From the NCBI GenBank assembly GCA_944321335.1, contig CALUKX010000003.1:1-64000 (forward strand): 64,000 nucleotides of DNA, read 5' to 3'. This document shows, one piece after another, positions 51,493 through 62,040 of the stretch; the stretch's first letter is position 1, and every line of letters starts with the position of its first letter. The notes below the pieces were generated by a model. That model did no database searches. It was not told the DNA's origin and saw nothing but the letters and a program-made list of their open reading frames with translations. The position numbers were made by a program, and so were the translations under genes. The DNA comes from an uncultured Phocaeicola sp. (GTDB lineage: Bacteria; Bacteroidota; Bacteroidia; Bacteroidales; Bacteroidaceae).

Positions 51493-53094
51493 ATGAAAAA
51501 ATTTCTTTTATTGTTGGTTATGGTAATTGCCGACAGTTTCTTGTTGCATGCAGTCGCAATACAAGATTCGATTGACAATGTACTTAAGCGATTAGATGAA
51601 ACAATTGTTGCAAAACAGAAGTATCACAAGCTACGTGATCAGAAAATTACACGATTGAAAAATGAATTGGGAGGAGCTACAGATTTATATAAACAATATA
51701 AATTATGTGGTGATTTGTTTTCCGAGTATCTGCATTATAGGGCTGATTCATCATTGTATTATGTGAATGAACGGGCAAAAATACAGCCCATGATAGATTA
51801 TCCCGATTTCCAGATTGAAGTACAGATTAACCGTGCTGAAGTCCTTGGTATTATGGGAATGTACAATGAAGCATTACGTATATTGGAGGGGATCGACTCG
51901 AAGAAGCTGCAATCGAATGAAACATTGGCTTATTATTACCATACATTCCGCGCTTTCTATGGATGGTATGCCGATTATACCTCAGACTTGTCGAATAAGA
52001 AGATTTATTTGGATAAAACTGATGCATACCGTGATTCCATTCTCTTGTATTCGAATTGCCAATTGAACAATGATATTGTATTGGCCGAACAAAAGTCACT
52101 TTCCGGATATCCGGATGAGGCTATCGTACTTTTGGATAGTTTGCGTAAGTGTGATTTGACTCCCCAACATCAGGCTTATGTCAATTATACTCTATATGAA
52201 GCTTATGGAGCGAAATCGGATACGTTGCATCAAATCTATTATTTGGCTTGTGCCGCTATTACTGATATCCAGACAGCGGTACGTGAATATGCTTCCTTGC
52301 AGAAATTGGCTCGTCTGGTCTATGAACAAGGCGATTTGGAGAGGGCTTATCGCTATCTTACCTGCTCGATGGAAGATGCTGTTGCAAGTAATGCCCGTCT
52401 AAGGTATATTGAAGTTGCCGAATTTTACCCGATTATAGATAAAGTATATAGGGAGAAGGAACAACAGAAAAAGGAATTGTCGCGTACCATGTTGGTTAGT
52501 GTAAGCCTATTGGCCTTCTTGCTGATGATTGCCATCGGCTACCTGTATTATTGGAACAAGAAACTGTCGGTGATGCGTCGGCATCTGTATGCGACCAACC
52601 GTCAGTTGGTGACATCTAACCAGAATCTGGCGCAGACCGGGAAGATCAAGGAGGTTTATATAGCCCGCTACCTCGACCGATGCGTGAGTTATCTGGAGAA
52701 ACTGGAACAATATCGCCGTTCTCTCGAGAAACTGGCGATGGCCTCCAAAACTCAGGAACTTTTCAAGGCAATCCGTTCCGAACAGTTTATCCGCGACGAA
52801 AGGAGGAATTTCTACAACGAGTTCGACAAATCCTTCCTCGATCTGTTCCCGAACTTTGTGACCGATTTCAATAATCTGCTTGCCGATGATGGTAAGGTGT
52901 ATCCGAAACCGGGTGAGTTGTTGAATACCGAATTGCGAATCTTTGCACTGATCCGTTTGGGGGTAACTGATGCAAACAGCATTGCACATTTTCTGGGTTA
53001 TTCGTTGGCTACCGTATATAATTATAGGAGTAAAATCCGCAACAAGGCTGTAGGCGATAAGGAACGTTTCGAACAGGATGTGATGAATCTGTAA
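51493..53094 (+). CDS. susR: SusR-type membrane-bound transcriptional regulator (DUF6377)
   Basis: 533 aa. A signal/anchor sequence (about 1-20) is followed by a periplasmic helical repeat domain (about 25-325, TPR-like), a membrane helix (about 331-352, [22 protein letters not shown]), a cytoplasmic coiled region and a C-terminal helix-turn-helix (about 475-515, [32 protein letters not shown]). This architecture and size fit SusR of B. thetaiotaomicron, which senses maltose and longer maltodextrins and activates susA and susB-susG. It is divergent from the sus cluster and is followed by the MFS gene after 47 bases. An IS element now sits just upstream. Confidence 0.82.
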   Translation: MKKFLLLLVMVIADSFLLHAVAIQDSIDNVLKRLDETIVAKQKYHKLRDQKITRLKNELGGATDLYKQYKLCGDLFSEYLHYRADSSLYYVNERAKIQPMIDYPDFQIEVQINRAEVLGIMGMYNEALRILEGIDSKKLQSNETLAYYYHTFRAFYGWYADYTSDLSNKKIYLDKTDAYRDSILLYSNCQLNNDIVLAEQKSLSGYPDEAIVLLDSLRKCDLTPQHQAYVNYTLYEAYGAKSDTLHQIYYLACAAITDIQTAVREYASLQKLARLVYEQGDLERAYRYLTCSMEDAVASNARLRYIEVAEFYPIIDKVYREKEQQKKELSRTMLVSVSLLAFLLMIAIGYLYYWNKKLSVMRRHLYATNRQLVTSNQNLAQTGKIKEVYIARYLDRCVSYLEKLEQYRRSLEKLAMASKTQELFKAIRSEQFIRDERRNFYNEFDKSFLDLFPNFVTDFNNLLADDGKVYPKPGELLNTELRIFALIRLGVTDANSIAHFLGYSLATVYNYRSKIRNKAVGDKERFEQDVMNL

Positions 53095-53141
53095 GTCCTT
53101 ACAGCATATAGGCGAAATCAAAAAACATTCTTTAATATATC

Positions 53142-54506
53142 ATGAAAAAATTACCTGATTTGAACTTTTGGAAACTATGGAACATTAGTTTCGGCTTCTT
53201 TGGTGTGCAGATTGCGTATGCCTTGCAGAGTGCGAATATCAGCCGTATCTTCTCTACATTGGGCGCCGATCCGCACGATTTGAGTTATTTCTGGATTCTT
53301 CCTCCGTTGGCAGGAATTATTGTACAGCCTATTATCGGGGCCTTGAGCGACAAGACCTGGTGCCGTTTCGGCCGACGGATTCCATATCTGTTTGTTGGTG
53401 CATTGATTGCCGTATTGGTGATGTGCCTGTTGCCCAATGCCGGAAGTTTCGGCATGGGTGTTTCGGCGGCAATGGTGTTCGGACTTTTCTCACTGATGTT
53501 TCTCGATACTTCCATCAATATCGCCATGCAGCCGTTCAAGATGATGGTGGGCGATATGGTGAACGAGAAACAGAAGGGATTGGCTTATTCCATCCAGAGC
53601 TTTCTGTGTAATGCGGGTAGTCTGGCCGGTTATCTGTTCCCGTTTATCTTTGCAGCTATCGGTATCAGCAATGTGGCTCCCAAGGGGGTGATTCCCGATT
53701 CGGTTATCTATTCGTTCTATATCGGTGCGGCCATCCTGATTCTGTGCGTAATTTATACTACTGTCAAGGTTAAGGAAATCCCACCAGCCGAGTATGTCGA
53801 GTATCATGGTATCACAGCCAAGGAAAAGGAAGAGAAGACCAATGTGTTCAAACTGTTGGTGAAGGCTCCGAAAGCTTTCTGGACTGTCGGTCTGGTGCAG
53901 TTCTTCTGTTGGGCTGCGTTTATGTTCATGTGGACTTATACCAACGGTACGATAGCTGCCAATGTGTTTGATACACCTTCGATAGAGGTGGTAAAGGATG
54001 GTGTCAGTCATTGGGTATTGAATACTCAGTCGTTGCTGTATCAGACTGCAGCCGATTGGGTGGGTATCCTGTTTGCAGTTCAGGCTGTGGGTTCTGTCAT
54101 CTGGGCTGCCGTGATTCCGTCTATCAAGAACCGTAAGTTCGCCTACGCATTGAGTCTGGTTCTGGGTGGTCTCGGTTTCATTTCAATCTTCTTTATCCAT
54201 AGTCAATATGTATTGTTCATTTCTTTCCTTCTCATCGGATTTGCTTGGGCTGCCATGTTGGCGTTGCCGTTTACCATTCTCACCAATTCGCTGACAGGAG
54301 GACACATGGGCACTTATCTGGGATTGTTCAACGGAACTATCTGTATTCCTCAGATTGTTGCTGCTGTAGCAGGAGGATGGATTTTGAGATTGTTTACATC
54401 CGAAGGTACTATCCCTCCTGAAGTGAATATGCTGGTGCTTGCCGGAGTATTGCTGATTGTGGGTGCTTGTTGCGTAGGTATCATCAAGGAACATAAGGAA
54501 GCCTGA
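53142..54506 (+). CDS. MFS maltose/maltodextrin transporter (SLC45/GPH type)
   Basis: 454 aa with about 12 membrane helices. The N-terminal FFGVQIAYALQSANISRIFSTLGADPHDLSYFW and GALSDKTWCRFGRRIPYLFVG (the conserved loop between helices 2 and 3) are typical of sugar:cation symporters of the GPH/SLC45 group. It would move maltose, maltotriose or glucose from the periplasm to the cytoplasm after SusA and SusB act. It shares a transcript with the SusR-type gene (47-base gap) and ends at a strong terminator convergent with malQ. Confidence 0.88.
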   Translation: MKKLPDLNFWKLWNISFGFFGVQIAYALQSANISRIFSTLGADPHDLSYFWILPPLAGIIVQPIIGALSDKTWCRFGRRIPYLFVGALIAVLVMCLLPNAGSFGMGVSAAMVFGLFSLMFLDTSINIAMQPFKMMVGDMVNEKQKGLAYSIQSFLCNAGSLAGYLFPFIFAAIGISNVAPKGVIPDSVIYSFYIGAAILILCVIYTTVKVKEIPPAEYVEYHGITAKEKEEKTNVFKLLVKAPKAFWTVGLVQFFCWAAFMFMWTYTNGTIAANVFDTPSIEVVKDGVSHWVLNTQSLLYQTAADWVGILFAVQAVGSVIWAAVIPSIKNRKFAYALSLVLGGLGFISIFFIHSQYVLFISFLLIGFAWAAMLALPFTILTNSLTGGHMGTYLGLFNGTICIPQIVAAVAGGWILRLFTSEGTIPPEVNMLVLAGVLLIVGACCVGIIKEHKEA

Positions 54507-54525
54507 GTTTTTACAGGCTCCGCAC

Positions 54526-54568
54526 AAGAGTCCCGGTAACGGTAATGACTGCCGTTGCCGGGACTCTT
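54526..54568 (+). terminator. Terminator of the susR-MFS operon
   Basis: 17-base arms (54526-54542 and 54552-54568, AAGAGTCCCGGTAACGG and its inverse) pair at 16 of 17 positions, the exception being a G-U pair. The loop is 9 bases and TCGTTT follows. Confidence 0.85.
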
Positions 54569-54731
54569 TCGTTTACGGAAAATCTGGAATTCGGATAGGT
54601 CGCCTGTAACTGATTGTGGTTCAATGGATATGGCTGAACCCACCCCCTTCAGAACGTTTCAGCACGTTGTTTTTCCCTTCATGTCCCTTCAGCCGAAGTC
54701 GCTGATAATCAGTAAAACAGGGGTGTGAAAA

Positions 54732-54761
54732 AGGCTGCCTTTTTTGATAAAAAGACAGCCT
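54732..54761 (-). terminator. Terminator of malQ
   Basis: AGGCTG and CAGCCT outer arms extend through C and TTTTT/AAAAA pairing with one mismatch. On the minus strand TTTTTC follows. It lies 38 bases after the malQ stop. Confidence 0.75.
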
Positions 54762-54798
54762 GCATGGAATTAATGAATCAAAAAGTATAAAGAGTTTC

Positions 54799-57477
54799 CT
54801 AACAACGTCCGTTGTCGTCAATCAGTTTGCTGATTTCTTCGTTGAAGGTATCCAGCTTCATCAGTTGTTCCAGGGTGATGTGCATACGCCAACGCCAGTA
54901 GTGTCGCGGATTGGCCGGAACGTTGATGCGTTCGCTTTCCACGTTCGGGTTTCGGATAGCTTCATCCATCGAGGTCCAGTCTTGCCAGGTCAGGATGCAA
55001 AGCATGGACGGCGATTGCAGATGGCGGTTGATGATGTCTTTGCACAGCCATCCCGGCGCCTGTTGCGGCACATCGCCCCAATGACCCAACTCGTTGTGGT
55101 AGAAACGTTCGGTTACACCGCGATCTTCTTCCCACCATCCGCGGAGTGTTGACATATCGTGGGTGCCGATGGTACAAACCGAGCGGAACGGATAGGCATA
55201 TACATGACCGAATTCGTATTCGGGGTTCTTCGGCATGCGTTGGATTTCGAGCGACAGGATCTGTAGCTGGTCCATTACCCAAGGTACACAGTCGGGCACC
55301 ATTCCCAAGTCTTCGCCGCATACCAACATCGGGGTCGATTGGGTGAGGATAGGAAGTTTCTTCATGGCTTCCTTGTACCAGAATTCGTTGTGACGCTGAT
55401 AGTAATAATGATTGTAAAGACGGTTGAATGTTTCCTTTTCCTGCCAGTTGAGGCGATGGTAAGCGAAATCGTTCTGCACGCCGATACGCGGATGATACAT
55501 TTCCGGGTTCTTGCGGTCGGGGATAAAGAGTACATCGCTGATCAAGGCATAGAGTCCTTCTTTCAGGTCGCAGCTTTCCTTGTCTTTCTTTCCGGCAAAG
55601 TAGGCTTCCACTTTACGTTGGGTGTCGAATTCGGGACGCATTTCATAAAGATCGTCGTGCAACGGCTGTATGAATGTTTCCTTTACCAGTTCGGCTTTGT
55701 CGCCGAACATCGTATTGATCATATATTCGCTGATGTACGGCCGGGTCATGGATTCCTTGTTGAAGTTGAGTCCGAAACTCCGTATCTCTTCTTCACTCAT
55801 CGGCATGGATGGGGAGAACTGTCCCAACAGACCATGTACAGAATGGCTCGGAATTTCCCAGATGCGGAAGAATCCCAGAATGTGGTCGATACGGTAGGCT
55901 GTGAAGTATTCCGACATCTTGGCGAAACGACGACGCCACCAGAGGTAGTTGTCTTTCTCCATCACATCCCAGTTGTAGGTCGGGAAGCCCCAGTTCTGTC
56001 CTTTTGTCGAGAAGGCATCGGGTGGAGCGCCAGCTTGGCCGTTCATGTTGAAATAGTACGGTTCTATCCACGCTTCCACACTGGTACGGCTGATTCCGAT
56101 AGGAATATCACCTTTCACTATCACACCTTTCTTGCGGCCGTAGTCGCAGGCTTTCAACAGCTGCAGATGCAGTTCGTATTGCACGAAATAATAGAAGGCG
56201 ATTTCATCGTACCATTCGTTCCGGTCGCTGCAAAGTTCTTCGATGGCCGTGGCTTCGTATGTGCTGAATTCGGGCCATTCATTGAAGTCGGGTGTGCCGA
56301 ATTTGTCGCGCAGGTAGCTGAAGGCTGCATACGGCAGCAACCAGTCCTTGTTGTCGGCGAAGAACCGTTTGAAATCGTCCGAGTTCAGGATGAGTTCCTT
56401 TTCCTGTTGGAAGATATCTTTCAGATATCCTCGTTTGTATTTGTTCACTTCCTCGTAGTCCACTTGCGAAAGTGCGTTGAGGCGGATGCGTTCCTTTTCA
56501 TACATTTCCGCTTTCTGCACATCTTTCAATGCCGGTAATTGGCGGAGGTCGGTGTACATCGGGTGGAAAGCATAGATCGAGATGCTGTTGTACGGGTATG
56601 AGTCGACCCAGGTTCCGGTCATCGAGGTATCATTGATGGGCAGAATCTGTACAGCTTTCTGATGGGTATGTGCAGCCCATTCGATGAATGTCTTCAAATC
56701 TCCGAAATCGCCTACACCGTAGCTTCCTTCCGAACGGAGGGAGAACACCGGGATGGCCGTTCCGGCAATCTTCTGCACCGGCAGGTTGAAGAAGACTTCG
56801 TTTTCCATCGGAAGATAGGTCTCGCCTCGCATCAGCGGTTGGATGTGGAAGGTATGGTTATTGCAGCACTCCCATTCGGTTACGGCTCCGGTCTTTGAGT
56901 CGATCGCTACAAACTTGTATTCGAAGGGGTATTCAAGAATCGATGCATCGAGGGTGAGGTGCCATACGTTGGGGGCTACTTCCTGCATCCGCAACGGGCG
57001 GCAGTATTCCCAATTCCCCAAGGCATTGCAACTTCCTATCAGACCCAGTTCCTGCTGGCGGTTGTATAATCCCGGGCAAAGGGCACGGAAGGTGATGCAA
57101 CTTCCCACATGGTCGTTCAATTTGGCCGGTTCCGTACAAGGATGAGGTTCATTGAAAGCCGAACTGTACTTGAATGCATCGGCTGGCAGGTCTCGCCAGC
57201 AATCGTCGATAATGTAATGTTGTTGCTGTGCGTTGCCTATGTCGAACGAATGGGGGATAGCTCCCAGTTCCCGACGTACGCAAGTATCTCCGCAGAAGAC
57301 GCCATAGCGGTAGGTGATTTGCTTGACTCCCTGAGGCAACTCATATTCGCTAGTGCCTAGCCAGTCGATACCGTTACGGGTGGAGAGTACAATCGAATGT
57401 GCTTCATCGTCGTTTATGATGACGCGGATGTTCTCGCCCCATACCGTACGGTATTGGATTCGGAATGTCAGTTTCAT
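54799..57477 (-). CDS. malQ: 4-alpha-glucanotransferase MalQ (GH77 with N-terminal CBMs)
   Basis: 892 aa cytoplasmic enzyme that transfers glucan segments between maltodextrins. The N-terminal part (about 1-250) holds two starch-binding CBM20-type domains (for example GLIGSCNALGNWEYCRPLRM), followed by a GH77 barrel with the nucleophile Asp531 (AYRIDHILGFFRIWEIP), the acid/base Glu722 (VCGEDLGMVPDCVP) and a later HDMSTLRGWW. This long form with CBM20 domains is typical of Bacteroidetes and plant DPE2-like enzymes. It is monocistronic with its own box-type promoter, so it should be induced together with susA and susB. Confidence 0.94.
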   Translation of the reverse strand: MKLTFRIQYRTVWGENIRVIINDDEAHSIVLSTRNGIDWLGTSEYELPQGVKQITYRYGVFCGDTCVRRELGAIPHSFDIGNAQQQHYIIDDCWRDLPADAFKYSSAFNEPHPCTEPAKLNDHVGSCITFRALCPGLYNRQQELGLIGSCNALGNWEYCRPLRMQEVAPNVWHLTLDASILEYPFEYKFVAIDSKTGAVTEWECCNNHTFHIQPLMRGETYLPMENEVFFNLPVQKIAGTAIPVFSLRSEGSYGVGDFGDLKTFIEWAAHTHQKAVQILPINDTSMTGTWVDSYPYNSISIYAFHPMYTDLRQLPALKDVQKAEMYEKERIRLNALSQVDYEEVNKYKRGYLKDIFQQEKELILNSDDFKRFFADNKDWLLPYAAFSYLRDKFGTPDFNEWPEFSTYEATAIEELCSDRNEWYDEIAFYYFVQYELHLQLLKACDYGRKKGVIVKGDIPIGISRTSVEAWIEPYYFNMNGQAGAPPDAFSTKGQNWGFPTYNWDVMEKDNYLWWRRRFAKMSEYFTAYRIDHILGFFRIWEIPSHSVHGLLGQFSPSMPMSEEEIRSFGLNFNKESMTRPYISEYMINTMFGDKAELVKETFIQPLHDDLYEMRPEFDTQRKVEAYFAGKKDKESCDLKEGLYALISDVLFIPDRKNPEMYHPRIGVQNDFAYHRLNWQEKETFNRLYNHYYYQRHNEFWYKEAMKKLPILTQSTPMLVCGEDLGMVPDCVPWVMDQLQILSLEIQRMPKNPEYEFGHVYAYPFRSVCTIGTHDMSTLRGWWEEDRGVTERFYHNELGHWGDVPQQAPGWLCKDIINRHLQSPSMLCILTWQDWTSMDEAIRNPNVESERINVPANPRHYWRWRMHITLEQLMKLDTFNEEISKLIDDNGRC

Positions 57478-57519
57478 GTTATTCAGATATTAGTTGATTG
57501 TTGTTTTTCATTGTTTTTT

Positions 57520-57642
57520 CAAAAATAATGAATTTAGGGATAATATACTTTTGTCAATGGTGAAAATATAAAGTGTTTTAAAGCAAAATATGTGTTGTAG
57601 CATACTCTGATGAGGATTTGATGGAAGAAGAATATAAATGTG
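57520..57642 (-). promoter_or_regulatory. malQ promoter with paired candidate SusR boxes
   Basis: The -7 element is TATTTTTG on minus (57527-57520). The proximal box TGAAAATATAAAG (from 57561) has its core 40 bases upstream of the -7 element; the distal box GAAGAATATAAATGTG (57627-57642) has its core 66 bases further on. The plus-strand orientation of the boxes is the same as at susA and susB. The leader to the ATG is about 36 bases. Confidence 0.58.
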
Positions 57643-57653
57643 TAGAAAGAAAA

Positions 57654-57685
57654 AAGCTCCGGATGTCGGTCGACTTCCGGAGCTT
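57654..57685 (-). terminator. Terminator of gyrB
   Basis: Perfect 10-bp stem (AAGCTCCGGA 57654-57663, TCCGGAGCTT 57676-57685); on the minus strand a TTTTTTC run follows. Confidence 0.88.
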
Positions 57686-57744
57686 CCCTCATTGTAAGAT
57701 GTGAGGATGGATTTTGTTAATGAATTAAGTTATACAAAGCTTGC

Positions 57745-59721
<1,977 letters not shown>

Positions 59722-59739
59722 CTAGTTACTTAAAACGCT

Positions 59740-59747
59740 CAAAGATA
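59740..59747 (-). promoter_or_regulatory. -7 element before gyrB
   Basis: TATCTTTG on the minus strand matches TAnnTTTG. A -33 at the normal spacing was not found. Confidence 0.5.
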
Positions 59748-59863
59748 CTAAAAAACTCTCAAATGGAGAGCCTGCAATAACCTAAAAATGGTAAAAAATA
59801 TGAGAAGGGAATGAACCTTTTTCAGGAGTCGGATGAAACCGGCAGGGTAGACACAAACGACAA

Positions 59864-59890
59864 AAGGCCGAACCTTTCAGGTCCAGCCTT
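59864..59890 (-). terminator. Terminator of rpsT
   Basis: AAGGC / GCCTT outer arms and ACCT / AGGT inner arms form a two-part stem; on the minus strand TTTTG follows. It lies 25 bases after the rpsT stop. Confidence 0.6.
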
Positions 59891-59914
59891 AATATCTTTA
59901 AGTTAAGCAATTAC

Positions 59915-60169
59915 TTAAGCCAATTTAGCGATGTGTGCAGCCAATTTTGACTTCAAGTTTGCAGCCTTGTTCTTGTGGATGATGTTGCGCTTAGCCAACT
60001 TATCCAACATTTTCTGTACGTTAGGGAACAATGCTACAGCTTCTGCTTTCTCAGTAGTTGCACGAAGTTTCTTCACTGCATTACGCATGGTTTTAGCATA
60101 ATATCTGTTGTGAAGTCTTCTCTTTTCTTCTTGTCTAATTCTTTTGATAGATGATTTGTGATTTGCCAT
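59915..60169 (-). CDS. rpsT: 30S ribosomal protein S20
   Basis: 84 aa, basic, helical. Family patterns are [36 protein letters not shown] and the C-terminal [27 protein letters not shown]. It binds 16S rRNA early in 30S assembly. It is encoded 43 bases after the tRNA-Glu gene and may share its promoter. Confidence 0.96.
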   Translation of the reverse strand: MANHKSSIKRIRQEEKRRLHNRYYAKTMRNAVKKLRATTEKAEAVALFPNVQKMLDKLAKRNIIHKNKAANLKSKLAAHIAKLA

Positions 60170-60212
60170 CTCGACTAATCTTTAAATGTTGTTCGTGATC
60201 TTGTTTATTATG

Positions 60213-60284
60213 TAGCCCGTGGGGGAATCGAACCCCCCTTTCAAGAATGAAAATCTTGCGTCCTAACCGATAGACGAACGGGCC
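60213..60284 (-). tRNA. tRNA-Glu (anticodon UUC)
   Basis: 72-base cloverleaf on the minus strand, starting GGCCCGT and ending ACGGGCT plus discriminator A. The anticodon arm is CAAGA, loop TTTTCAT, TCTTG, giving anticodon TTC (Glu). The T arm is GGGGG-TTCGATT-CCCCC. The 3' CCA is not encoded, as is usual in Bacteroides. Confidence 0.96.
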
Positions 60285-60343
60285 ATCCTTTCAGGAAGAA
60301 CTCCTGATGCTTTACGAGGATATGTATCTCTCGTTTGCGGATG

Positions 60344-60374
60344 CAAAGGTATGAAGAATTTTCATTCTACCAAA
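60344..60374 (-). promoter_or_regulatory. Promoter of tRNA-Glu (and probably rpsT)
   Basis: On the minus strand TTTG (60374-60371), a 19-base spacer and TACCTTTG (60351-60344) match the Bacteroides consensus. The start would be about 60337, leaving a 5' precursor segment of about 50 bases. Confidence 0.75.
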
Positions 60375-60423
60375 ACATTCAAGCAATTTTTTTTCAAAAT
60401 CTCTCGTTTTCACCGGAAAGGTT

Positions 60424-60431
60424 TATCTTTG
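60424..60431 (+). promoter_or_regulatory. -7 element before recO
   Basis: TATCTTTG matches TAnnTTTG, 24 bases before the recO ATG. No TTTG -33 was found at the proper distance. Confidence 0.5.
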
Positions 60432-60455
60432 CAATTACAACTGGGATAGTGAATT

Positions 60456-61178
60456 ATGTTACAGAAACTTGTGGGAGTGGTACTCCATACGGTGAAATAC
60501 AGCGATAAGCAGAATATCGTCCATATTTATACGGAGCAGGGGGGGAGGATGTCTTTTCTCGTGCCGGCCCAACGTTCCAAGCGTTCGATGGTGAGGCAGG
60601 TGTTGTTCCAACCGTTGTCGCTGGTGGAGTTTGATGCCGATATCCGTCCGAAGTCGGGGCTGCATCCCGTGAAGGAGGCGAAGGCGTGGTATCTGTTCCA
60701 GTCGTTGCCGTACGATCCGTACAAGTCGGCCATTGCCATGTTCCTTTCGGAGTTTCTGTATCGTGCGTTGAAGGAGGAGACCGACAACGAGGCTTTGTTT
60801 TCCTACCTTATCAATTCCATCCAGTGGCTGGATGCATGTGATTCGAATTTTGCCAATTTCCATCTGGTTTTCCTGATGCGCTTGTCGCGTTTTCTGGGAT
60901 TGTATCCGAATATGGATGATTATGCCGATGGTTGTTATTTCGATATGATGAATGCTTGTTTCGTTCAGAACCAGCCTCTTCACGGTATGTTTATCCGTCC
61001 CGAGGAGTCAGCCAGGTTGCGGAATCTGATGCGAATGAATTACGATACCATGCATCTGTTCGGGATGAACCGTATGGAACGTAACCGTTGTCTGGATATC
61101 ATAAACGAGTATTATCGCTTGCATTTACCCGATTTCCCCGAGTTGAAATCGTTGCGTGTCCTTCAGGAATTGTTCTGA
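60456..61178 (+). CDS. recO: DNA repair protein RecO
   Basis: 240 aa. An N-terminal OB-fold (about 1-80, [33 protein letters not shown]) is followed by a helical domain. It works with RecR in loading RecA onto gaps. The four-Cys zinc motif of some RecO proteins is absent. It is transcribed alone, with a candidate terminator about 200 bases downstream. Confidence 0.9.
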   Translation: MLQKLVGVVLHTVKYSDKQNIVHIYTEQGGRMSFLVPAQRSKRSMVRQVLFQPLSLVEFDADIRPKSGLHPVKEAKAWYLFQSLPYDPYKSAIAMFLSEFLYRALKEETDNEALFSYLINSIQWLDACDSNFANFHLVFLMRLSRFLGLYPNMDDYADGCYFDMMNACFVQNQPLHGMFIRPEESARLRNLMRMNYDTMHLFGMNRMERNRCLDIINEYYRLHLPDFPELKSLRVLQELF

Positions 61179-61563
61179 ACGATTTGACGTTTCGGGTAGA
61201 AATTCATGATATCCTTTCAGAAAGTTCATCAAATTTTGTTCTGTTTGTCAAGGCGTTCGGACTCATGCGCCTTGTCATATCAAGCAATCTCCCTTGATAT
61301 TTCTGAAGATATCCCTTGGAATATTCCGGAAATGTCAAGACATTTGGGCTTCAAATGGCTACAGTTCTGAATCATCTGTCCGCTTGGAGACAAAAAATGT
61401 GTCAAAACCAAGCTTCTTTTTCTGCTACAGTGTGAAGGGTGGTGAACCGTTGTGAAGGGAAAGTGAAACGTTTTTGCCTCTCCTTTCACAGTAACCTGCA
61501 TACTATCAGCATGTTATGCGGTGAAGCCTGAATTTGGCACATTTTTATATTTCTGAGGGTATA
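61179..61563. other. Gene-free region between recO and the YqeY-type gene
   Basis: 385 bases. It holds a candidate recO terminator (61382-61413) and three GTGAAGGG/GTGAACC-like units between 61432 and 61466, followed by CCTTTCACA, which together form an imperfect hairpin. No convincing gene is seen; a 73-codon minus-strand frame (61280-61501) lacks family features. Confidence 0.5.
61382..61413 (+). terminator. Candidate recO terminator
   Basis: GCTTGG / CCAAGC outer stem with an inner GACA / TGTC stem, followed by TTCTTTTTCT. It is about 200 bases from the recO stop, so the 3' UTR would be long. Confidence 0.4.
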
Positions 61564-62013
61564 TCAGCCCAGAAGTTCCTTTACCTTGGCCGAGATGGCA
61601 CGTCCTTCAGCCAGTCCGGCAAGTTCTTTAGTTGCAACGCCCATCACCTTACCCATATCCTTGCCGCTGGTAGCTCCTACACGGGCGATGATTTCCTTCA
61701 GCTTGGCTTCGAGTTCTTCAGCCGAAAGCTGTTTCGGGAGGTAGGTTTCAATGACGCGGACCTGAGCCATTTCTTCTTCTGCCAGATCGGCACGGCCTTG
61801 GCTTTCGTAAACGGCAGCCGAGTCCTTACCCTGTTTTACCAATTTCTGCATAATCTTCAGTGCTGCGTCGTCGGTCAGTGTATCGTTTGCTCCCGGAGCG
61901 GTTTTCGCTTCGAGGAAGTTTTTCTTTACATTGCGCAAGGTTTCCAGACGGACCTTGTCCTTGGCTTTCATAGCCTCCTTGATATCGTTGCTGATTTGAT
62001 CGAATAAATCCAT
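61564..62013 (-). CDS. GatB/YqeY domain protein
   Basis: 149 aa, all helical. Patterns include DLFDQISNDIKEAMKAKDKVRLETLRNVKKNFLEAK, KLVKQGKDSAAVYESQGRADLAEEEMAQVRVIETYLPKQLSAEEL and GKDMGKVMGVATKELAGLAEGRAISAKVKELL. YqeY proteins resemble the tail domain of GatB and are thought to bind tRNA or act in tRNA-dependent amidation; the role is not settled. It follows ftsZ by 27 bases on the same strand and is probably co-transcribed. Confidence 0.9.
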   Translation of the reverse strand: MDLFDQISNDIKEAMKAKDKVRLETLRNVKKNFLEAKTAPGANDTLTDDAALKIMQKLVKQGKDSAAVYESQGRADLAEEEMAQVRVIETYLPKQLSAEELEAKLKEIIARVGATSGKDMGKVMGVATKELAGLAEGRAISAKVKELLG

Positions 62014-62040
62014 ATCGTTGTATTTTTTAATGTTATACGT

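Noticed and set aside
55339..56538. 399-codon open frame on the plus strand opposite malQ
   Set aside because: It lies wholly within malQ, has no family features or upstream signals, and such long antisense frames are common opposite genes with this codon usage.
61280..61501. 73-codon minus-strand frame between recO and the YqeY-type gene
   Set aside because: No signal, domain or promoter; it overlaps the candidate terminator and repeat units.
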